Shown: one piece after another, positions 26,801 to 37,361 of the stretch | Layout: every line of letters starts with the position of its first letter | Numbering within the stretch: position 1 is the first letter of the stretch | Assembly: GCA_018873245.2 (NCBI GenBank) | Contig: JAEMBT020000001.1 | Coordinates: 15,634,220-15,698,219, forward strand | Direction of reading: 5' to 3' | Source: Archegozetes longisetosus | Taxonomy: Eukaryota > Arthropoda > Arachnida > Sarcoptiformes > Trhypochthoniidae | Length of the DNA: 64,000 bases | Made by a program: the position numbers and the translations under genes | The notes under the pieces: generated by a model | The model's input: the letters and a program-made list of their open reading frames with translations, nothing else | Told to the model about the DNA's origin: nothing | The model's database searches: none

Positions 26801-29800
26801 AGTGAAACAGCAATCATTTAAATTATAATCTTTGAGTTCAATTTTGCGAACATAAACATCTGCTTAATTTAACACAAAATTGTGTTTTTCTATAATCAAA
26901 GGCCTAAAAGCACTTAAGTTTTAGCTAAAATATGAGTTTAATATAAATGTTTCTACTTATAAAAACAAACACTGCCATAGATTTGACGGCATAAAGAAAT
27001 TTTGCATAAATTCTATGCAGCAAAAGCATAAATTGTTGTCATTTAAAAGTTAAACTTTCGCCAATCATACAAAACTATTTGAAAAAACCAATGTCTAGAT
27101 ATTATTCTACTTAAATGTCTTTATTTTATCTGAGGTACTTGAAAATTGAAGTTCTGTTATATAAGAACGAAGCCATAGAAGCCAAGAGGGCTCAGGTCCC
27201 CTAAACTTAAATCAAAAGCTCAGGTCAAGTACGATTTGACAGGAAGAAAAGCTTATATCTTTTCTAAAAAAAAGTTAAGCGAGAACATTAGAATTTTCTT
27301 ATAACTGGGTCAAACCATAATGACATTGATACTAATTTTGATCAATTCTAACATTAAATCCAACTCTATGCCCTATCACCTAAAATTTTGTGACTTTAAT
27401 AAAGCTGTTATACTATAACAATATGAAATTAACATAATAATAGCTTCTTAATTTGCTGTTGATCTATTATCACAATTGATGTCGATTATATTCAGATTTA
27501 ATTTTGACTAGGTTTTAGATTGCACTAAATTTGACTGTTTTGAGAATAAGAATAATGGCATTTTTATTGAAAAGATTCTGACTACAAAGCATTATTGTTG
27601 TAATAGCGAATTATGGGCCAGGATTTTGGTACAGAGTTTCTAAATGACGAGTAATAACTTTATTCGCGATTGTCTGCATAACTGATCCATTTATATAAAT
27701 TGCTCGTTATCTTCACACAGAGTACATTCATGTATTCATTAAACTTATAAGGGAACAGTTATCTTAAATGTGAGCATAATAATTTTATTGATCAATATTA
27801 TTCACAAATGTTGTATTAATTTTACTAAAAAGTATATAATAAAAATTTGAACATAATCGAAAGTTTCCCTAAAGCCTTGGGAATGCAGCAAGTTCTTATC
27901 AAAAATAAATTCTGTACATAAAATATACATCAAGAGTTCAGGTACCGCATACTACACGCAAATATTTTATTTTCCCTCTCTTCGTTTTCTTCTAACTAAA
28001 TGAGATATGTTTTAGCCTAAGAACAAATCTTACTCACAAACTTCATTTTATTTCAAAAATCCAATTAAAATAAAAGATCATCCGAGACAAAGCAGTAATC
28101 CATTGATAATAGGTTCTCGATTTATAATGCATTTATTTGATTAAAGAATTTGAAATTTAGTTAACCCATTGCTTTGTTCAGTCTCTAAGATCATGTGGTT
28201 CTTCACTCTATTACTTCCTCATTAAAATGAATTATGAATTTGATGATCGAATTTCTAATCTGACAAGCAATTATGAAAATATTTAATAATTAAATTTTTG
28301 AAATTGTTTTTCCCAATGGAATATTTTTATAAAGTGTCACATAATTGAATAGCCAAGTTTTAAAACTAATGGCAAAGCCAGAGGGGCTGAGGGTGCACAG
28401 GTACCCCCTAACTAAAATCTATTGCTAGCCTGATGGGAAAATCTGTGTATTCTTGAATATGAAAGATTTCTTAATTTGTTTTAATTACTACGAAATAAAG
28501 TGAAAATACTGAATAATTTAAATTTAGAACTACGTCACAACAAGTTTTAATCAAGTTCAACATGATTGGTACTCCACTTGAATTTGCAACTTGTGTTGCT
28601 CACTCGAAATTTTCTAGCATAGCCACTATTAAAAAGCATATCTGTGTTTATGAAGTAAAAGCTATGCTCAAATTTGCTCTACTTTTCTTAGAAAATTTCT
28701 CAGCCTTATAATAAGATAGATGAATAAATACCAGATAAGGCTGGGAATGCAAGTCATTAAAAACATTTTAAACGCAGACAAATTTATTGTGATCTAGCTT
28801 TGAATACAAACATAAAAGTTACAGCAATAAAAGCTTTTTCTGTGGGTATATCGAATGTATGTGACACTAGTTAGTGAAATAGTTTGAATTGGAGCTGGTC
28901 ATTCACTCTAGGCTTAAATCGCAAGGACTTTAGTGAATATTCAAAAAATAGTTTTTCTTCTATATCGGCTTCACATTTAAAGGATTTAATCGCAAAAGCA
29001 GAACATGTTCCATACTATTTAGAGAGTTTGAACTCAAATCTTGCGAATGCTATTATTGTTATTTTTCGAGCATAAGCTCATCTAAAATAGTTTTTTCAGT
29101 AATAAATATAAAAATGTGATTCAATTGAAAAGATTTAGAGTTAGTATTTCAAAATGTAATTCCATCTAATGATTCAATGAAATACAACTCGTAGGAATCT
29201 TTTTCTCTCTATCCATCTTTCGAAAATTGAATTGAACAGAAAATATTATTTTTCTTTTGATAAATCATAAGAATCGCCAGAATCGCCAGAATCACCAGAA
29301 TCACCGGAATCTAAGACATCCTATACGATCACTAATTAAAGCTCTATAAGCAATAGCGATAACCATTTCTTATAGTCATATAAAGGTATATATTAACTGT
29401 TATATGGATTTGAGCCTAAAAGGTCTGTAAGAGAGAAGTCATTAGTTCTTCCTTAGTTGCAGTCGTCAAGTCAAGTATCTCAATGCCTCTATACAAAGAG
29501 TGCATGTGTTCAGCTAACAATCACTTCAAACTTTAAATTCAAGTATTGAGAACATGAACGCTATTTCTCTTATAAATAAAACAAATGAAAATTTAATTAT
29601 TAGGAAAAACGAGTCTATTTTTTTGAATGAGCAAACTTAATTAGTTGTTGACAATAGAGGAGTTATCTGACGCTAAACAGTAGCGTATTGAAGACACGCT
29701 ACGCTTTATGTGAGAAATTTTGTTGAATTTAGCTAGAAACTTTTGTTAAATTTAGCTAGGAACCTAGTTGAGTTTAGCTAGAAATTTTCGTTGAATTCAG

Positions 29801-32314
29801 CTAGGAATCTAGTTGAATTTAGCTAGACATCGTTTTTTATTTCTAGTTCGATATTCTATTATACTCTCATATCAGTAAAACCTATGATAACCATTCCATT
29901 CAAACTGGCCATTTGTCAAGTTTTTCGATTGATTTTCTAACATTTTAATCCTAGTGTCACGCTTTCAAACTATCTTGACCTCTGCTTTTCAAACCAAATA
30001 TCGAACTGTTCAAGTTTTATAAGACTCTCCCCTCAAATAAGTCTATTTTTGCCACGAGTTAAATACTTTCGACCCAATCCTTCACTTCAAATGATTCGAA
30101 AGAGATGTTAAGACAACTGACCAAAAGTAGCAGTGAAAAAGACAATAAATTTTACACAAATAATTTATAATACGATTTAAAAGTGAAGTATCATTTAATC
30201 TTTTAAACTTGAGTTAAATGACATTTATTGGAAACAAAACATAACAGGATTTCAAAAGAGATCCCAATTGGAAAAATCGCTTTTGCAGATCTATCATTTG
30301 AGCCTAAACAACATAATAAGGTTCACTTTTGATGCTCAAAAGTATTCTTCAATCTTAGTTTTAGAACTATTTCAATAAGCTATTGATTAGGTTTAGAAGA
30401 AAACACATTTACTTTTTTAGATCAATTATTGCCGTAAACTTCTAATCAATCCGTCATTATTCAATATTAAAATATTTTCAACAAATACTATTAAAGATGA
30501 ATTTTCAACCTTTTCAACCATCAGTCCCTGAATTTGAACAGAAAAGAATATCTTATACTGAGTTTTTGTCAGATCAATAAAATCAGTGAACTGTTAAAAA
30601 TTATCAGACTATTAAAATAATGTTTTTAGCCTGAAAAACTTCTCCAATTACTTTAAACTCTGAAATTTAATTTCATGTAAACTGTTTATGATTGGAAAAT
30701 TGGTTTGAAGTCAAGTGTAATAGTTGATGAAAAAATTCTTAAATACTGAGGAATCTGAACAAATTCTTAAATACTGGAGAATTTCAATAGAGCAACATTC
30801 CCTCTAGTAAAAGATAATTATTTGAAGAATTTATATTAATAGATACTTCATATAAACATTTTTTATGCGTGTAATCTAATTAAAATTCAACTAATTTTGT
30901 TATACAAATACAGGTATGTCTTCTAGTAGAGTATTAATCTAACTATTGCATTTGATGATATTAAGATACACTCTAATCTGTTTATAGCAAACCCGATACA
31001 GTCGAAAGCATTCGATATAAGCGGGTATCGCTATACATATGTTCATTATAAACCACTTTCAGTTCAATAGATATTTTATCCTATTAAGTGTAAAACTGAT
31101 TATCGGAATTGATCACGTTTTTATAGGACATGAATATGATTGAAAACCAGATTCAGCAAAATTATAAGTTTATGGTCTATTTGATTGACTATCAATTTGT
31201 TTAAAGCCTAAATAGAAATTCAAAATCAAATCAATTATTTTTATAATTATCAACAACAATAAATTGGTTTTTCATCTTTAAGATGACATCAAATTTGAAT
31301 GAAATGACTCGAAATAAAAGACTTACAAATATTGTAGCGAATATTAATGAGTCATTACATTATACTATTTGGCATCTCTATACCAATAGTTGATGGTCCG
31401 TGAAACTTCTTATAGAAGTCTTGTATTGAGTCAAACTAAATTGAATGCATTGTCTGTTCATAAAACAAGATGAGGCAACTTACATCTTAGATTAAAGACC
31501 GTAAAATCAGATCATTTTTCTTTCGATAGTCAAGAAATGCATTACTTATAATGCAAATATTCTAGTTATATTCTCAATTTTTGGTTGCAAATCCGGTAGA
31601 GAAGCCACAAATTTTGAGCAGACTACACAAATCATACAGTATTGATTTTAACTCAATGTACACTTTCTGATTACAGCCTTCGTTCAATGGCTTTAGACTT
31701 GAATTCAAACTTATTTTTACTTTATTTTATAGCAATTATTATTACAAATTAACAAAATTTCATATTCAAATAATATACGTTTTCCACATCAAGTTAGTGG
31801 GAGATTTAAGTTGGGGTGGCTGGGCGCACTCGACTCCTCTGGCTGAGCCATCATTCAAATCAATTTGACTGAATCAAAATTTTTTCACCACTAAACTTAT
31901 CAGCCATAATAAAAAGTTGAATTTTTTGATAAACATGTAATATCTATCAAATTAAATAGCAATTCGTTTTTTTTATGACACGTCACAATCAATATTTGAC
32001 AAATTGTTTTAAGCAAATAATTGCAATGATTGCTATGTCACGTAACGTGATTTATGATTAAAAGTAAGTGTTGGGACGTGATCCACTCAAAAGTTTCGTG
32101 ACGTGACATCTGGTCAAAGAGCGAAGGAGAAAGATATTTGATTTACCACAAAAGTAACAAAACTCATCTATAGTATAGTAAATGCAACCCAATCAGAATG
32201 AAGAGAAAATACTGTTTGCCAGAGTAGAGACGCATCGTTTAGATTGCATATAACACACATTTCAATGAATACTGTATACCATATCAATGTTCTTATTCTA
32301 GTATAACTTTATTT

Positions 32315-32366
<52 letters not shown>

Positions 32367-35300
32367 ATTTCCTACAAATACGTCAATAGTAAAAAAAGGT
32401 TACAGTACTTGCATTAGTTCGGTATCAATATTACGGTTAGAAATACGTAACGAAATCCCATTATTTGTCCTGACATTTATACTGTTTTATATTACTTTCT
32501 ATAAAAAAAAAGTTATTTTAGAGCCTTTTTAAATTTATAATTTTAATCTGATTTTCTTATCTTTCTCTTATAAAACATTAATGGGAAAATTCCTTTACAA
32601 TACAGTATCTTTTCTTAGACCTAACAGTAATAACTATTTTTTCTTTACTTTTGGGAATATTGTGGAAACAATATAATAAAAAGAATATTTTTACACATCC
32701 CAAATAAATCCATAAAATGTGATCTATAAGTGAATTTTGTCAATGTTTACACAGCAAGCAAAGCCCATTTTATCGTTAGTTTACTCATGATTTGGTCCAA
32801 TCATTTTCTTTTGTTAATGTGTTTCCTTTAATTAAACGTGCCAAAGATCGACAATAAAGCAAATTGTTGTAAATCAATTAACAATTTACGCGTAATCACC
32901 AGTCTCGACTCAAGTCTCAAGTCGCTCACGCGAGGTAGTGAGTACGAGCATCGGGCGCCTCAAAGTTTTCGAGAGCGAGCTCATCATACCTGTGTATGGG
33001 CCCCAAGTTTGAGTCATTAGTTTGATTTGATAGAAAACTTCGAAACTAAATTACTTTTATTCAAACAAGAGTATATACTATAAAATCGTAAATATTATTC
33101 AGATTTGTAAAATTTAAATATAGAATTCGCGCAAGTCATAGCTTAAATAAACTGTATCGATAAATTATTATAGCCATAACTACTAGTTATATCTTGTTTA
33201 ATGGAAAATTTACCCACCCAGGGAAAAATAAGCGTAAATGATCGATAAAATTCACCATACCGAACGTTTGACGTTCTGATTGTGAGCGCGAACTTGAGCT
33301 CCGAGCGTGAACATCATTCTTAACGATATCTTATGATAAAACCTTCAATACGAATACGTTATGCAAATGCATGAATTTCTTTGGTTTGCATCAAATTTCT
33401 TGATATAATACGAGCGAAAATTTTTATCTGATTCATGAATAAAATTTCTCAAATGAGTAAAAATTTCAATATTTATATAATGCTGTTCTGTTTGAAATAT
33501 TTTCTGTTTCTGATAAATGGCAATTCTTTATCTATTGATGTGTTTGAAAATATAGTTTTTCTAAAGGATTATAACACATAGACTTCAAAAGTAATAATTT
33601 TAGTGATTACAGAAGCTTTGAGCTCTAATAGAGAGCTTTACGCAATTTATTGAGTTAAGTTGTTTTAAAACTTCTGTTCCTCCTTAAAGCGTTACAACAA
33701 ATGTAACTGAAACAAAGATTCAACAATTTCATTAAAATTTAATAAATTTTAGAATACGTGCTCTTAAGATAAATGAACTCATTTTAGCGACGCTTTCGAT
33801 CTTTTTCATTTCTTCCGATTAGGTGTGTGTTTTGTTTTGTGTTTTATGTTTCTCACGTCTATTCACTTTGGAAGCACTTCAAACAGCAAAAGTTCTGTTA
33901 TTCTTTTTTTTATTATACTTTGCAATATTTTTGAATAATCAAGTCACTCTCTCTCCAAATTTAAAGTTCATATTAAGATGAGATTATGTCATATTTTCAG
34001 TTAATTCAAAATGAACATTGTTTTCGATATGCATTCGATGTTCATTTGACATTCAAAGAAAGTGCTCAAGAACATAAAGAAATTAGAATGAAATTACACT
34101 AAATAAACCAATAATTCTCGGTAGCAACCAGAATAATAGAGTTATCACGCTTTTCATTTTTCAATATTACATTCGAAATCAATAGAACTATTTCATATTG
34201 AATATAGATGGAAAAGCAAATTACAAATAAATTTGACAGCAAATCAATGTAAATCATAGGGTGGCCGGTATAGCAGCTATGTTTTTCTGGCTGCTACCTG
34301 CTATCACTGTTTTAGCTAGTATACTTTTAAATTATATCCTGACATTCCGACTTAAAAAGTTTGGTCCCAAAAAGCAATATAAAAGAGATTAACGAAACTA
34401 ACATGACATACAAGTTAATGAAATAAAATTTAACGTTCAGGCAATTCTTTTTAAATGAATAATTTATTGTTACTTCACAGAAAGTTTTAATGGAATAAAA
34501 GAAAAGAAATTTGTGCAAAACTCGTAATAATATAAAAACAGGTATTTTTCTTTTCTTCTCAACATTATTAATGATTAGATCGATTGTTGAGGAGAATTAG
34601 GGGCTAATTATGAGACTGCGACCACACCAAATGTTTTGTAATGTTGTAAAAGATACTCTTTTATCAGAACAATCTGTCAATGCTTTCAGACATTCATTTA
34701 CTATATAAACAAACTATTTATATGTCTGGAAGAATTGCCGCCAAATTATTCATTTGTTTGGGAGACAATAGGGATAGGTTTGAGTTAAAAACAAAATAAA
34801 CATTTTATTAGAACAACAGAATAAATGATTTTGTGTATAATTGAAACTTTCTCAGGAACTAATCAATAATCCTTTTAAAGTTGTTTCTTTTAGCTCTCAT
34901 ATTGATTTTTGTTCAAATTAACTTCTCAATTACAAAACTTTATTATGCGCTAAAAAATTGCCCATGAGATAACAACTGAGATCTTTGACAAGAAAAACAC
35001 TGAGAAAACACTCAAGAATGAAAGATTGTCAACACTGGTTTCGATTGAAAGACTATAGAGTAGAAGAACTAAAAGGAGATTTGCAAAGATAGCATTGTAA
35101 AAGGTGTAGACTTCTATTACAAAAGGCTTAACAGTGACAAAACATCTCTAGTCTAGATTTAATGATTAGTTTCCATCAGATAAGTCAAATTATTTTTTTC
35201 AATAGTTTCGAAATTGTATCACTAAGATAAACAAATCAGTATAAATCTTAACTTATCTCAATAATTTGTATGAAATAATCACTGCTCAATTTTGTAATTT

Positions 35301-37318
35301 CATTCATAATTCAAATCATTCTTTTAATACAGTTAAGTGGAAAAGTTTGAAGTAATTTGATTTGAATTTGTTGATTACATTAATGATTGATTGTTAGAGA
35401 TTACGAACTTGTTTGTCTTAATCAGTGGCAAAACCAGCCAGGGACTTTCTGGTGCTTCGGTTCAAATCTCTCTTCAAATTAATGCAAAGAGTTTTATATT
35501 TGAAATTTTCTTTGTTTGTTGTACTAATTGCTGCGAAATAAAGTAAAAATAAAGTAAAAATAAATTTTAATTCAAGTTTAAAACTACTGGCATAATATTT
35601 TTTAATCAGAAAGTACGTATTCGATCAAAATCAACATGGTCCGTAACCTGCACTCTAAATCTCAGACTTTGTACAACCCCACTCCAAATTTTTCTGCTTC
35701 CCTACTGATTTTAACAGAAATTTTCTTTATACAGAAGTTTTTTATTTCTTCAGATAAGAAAAATACAGAGCTCTTCTTATTGTGCCCCACATTACTAGCT
35801 ATTTGAAGCTTTCTGATTGGTAGTTTTCCTTCAATTAAAAGTATAAGTAAACTACTATAATAAGAGTAAAGAGTGCAATAAGCAAAACAAACACGTGTGC
35901 AATAGTCAACATTATGATTATCACTGTTTATAAAGTTTGCCATTTCATAGTTTTTACTGTATTTTTATACACGGCGTACAATAAGAAAAGCTCTGTAGAA
36001 TCGAACATAAAAGAAATTAATTTAATCAAAAGTATAATTATGAATAAAATCTTTAATTTTTAAATAGACATTTTTTCACTTTAAAATTGACTTAATAATA
36101 GTATATATTTGAACAAAATATTATGCTTGAACACTCTATTTTCATAGTATGGTGTGACTCCTACGAATACTTAGAAAAGAAAATAAGGAAAAAGTTTCAC
36201 AAAAATATGTATGTAATGTCACACACTATTGCAATATAAGAAAGTGTTCTTTCAGGGGCTTAAAGAATAGCTTTCTTACAAGACTTCGATAGATTTAAAG
36301 TTCGATTGAATTTATATCATACCTATGGGCGTATAAAATACTGGCTTATTGTTTGCGCTATAAATAATCTGAAGAAAGAGATTTTTTGCAGCTTTCATGT
36401 CAAAAACCACTAATTTTACTATCAATTTAAAGGGTTTGCCGGAAACCTAACAGAACCCCTGAGTTGTTTGAATTTTAGCAAAAAATAATAATTTATGGAA
36501 AAATAAGTTGAGAGCACGCTATTCTCCAATTTTTTCAAGTAATTTACTCTCGAGTTTTGGCAATTATGTACAAATGACTTCTTGAGTTAATGTTCAATGG
36601 CGAGGAATACTTTACGCTATGATTCGCATGTAATAAGTATTGAAAAGTAAAAGAGGTTTATGTTAAATGCAATATTCAAACAGAATTTTTTTCGTATCAG
36701 CAAAAAATCTCATTGAAATAATAAAGAAAGAAATAAAAACGAATAAAAATTCATGATATTGTCTGAAATAATAATAACAAAAGTCAAAATGTGCTACGTT
36801 ATTATTTTAGTTGAGAAAAACAATATTTATTCAACTGTAATAAAGGCTACGATAATATATGTTATCGAAGCCATTAGTGAATAGAAACTGAGCCAAATAT
36901 TTGTCAAATCGCGCAAAAAATCGCAAAATACGAGTTATTAGATTTCGAATAAGATTTTATGAAAAAATTTCCGATAATAAAATCTTTTATTACCTGATTG
37001 TGAGCCAGGAATTTGATTTACAATTGGTGTGAATATGTTTAGATACAGACAGTCTTCACTCTGATTGTTGAGCAAGGGTATTAATTTCCGCATGTATTCA
37101 AGCCTTTGTAAAGGCATTCGTTTGAGCGCTTCGCTCGAATTGTTCATAATAAGTGACGAGAAGGGTATGCGTTGGGGACAAACAGGTGAGAGTTTGTTAG
37201 CGAGACGAGTGCCTCTCCAATGGGTTGGTGTGACGGGTGGCATAAATCTCAGCGAACCGACCGGTGGTGTCGCGTATGGAACTCCTAAATGATTGGTAAT
37301 TAATTAAGTAAAGAAACT

Positions 37319-37361
<43 letters not shown>

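Larger units (their letters stand above)
11291..36993 (-). other. Neuroligin intron 2, about 25.7 kb
   Basis: The intron between phase-1 exons 2 and 3 takes up 40% of the window. No open frame in it resembles a known protein. It contains two family A elements (22284-22514, 34097-34319), three family B copies (28367-28628, 31594-31853, 35423-35707), single inverted-repeat elements (13289-13797, 31975-32109), a 33-bp minisatellite at 20 kb, a tandem repeat at 29.7 kb, CT/GA microsatellites and a GC-richer island at 32.9-33.3 kb. Other stretches (11.3-13.2, 13.8-16.5, 17-19.9, 20.3-22.2, 22.6-23.7, 24-26 and 36-37 kb) show only AT-rich sequence. A nested gene or intronic RNA cannot be excluded by reading alone. 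Confidence 0.85.

Noticed and set aside
35445-35475. GGTTCAAATCT as a tRNA B box
   Set aside because: No A box, acceptor stem or cloverleaf fits around it; it lies inside family B copy 3.
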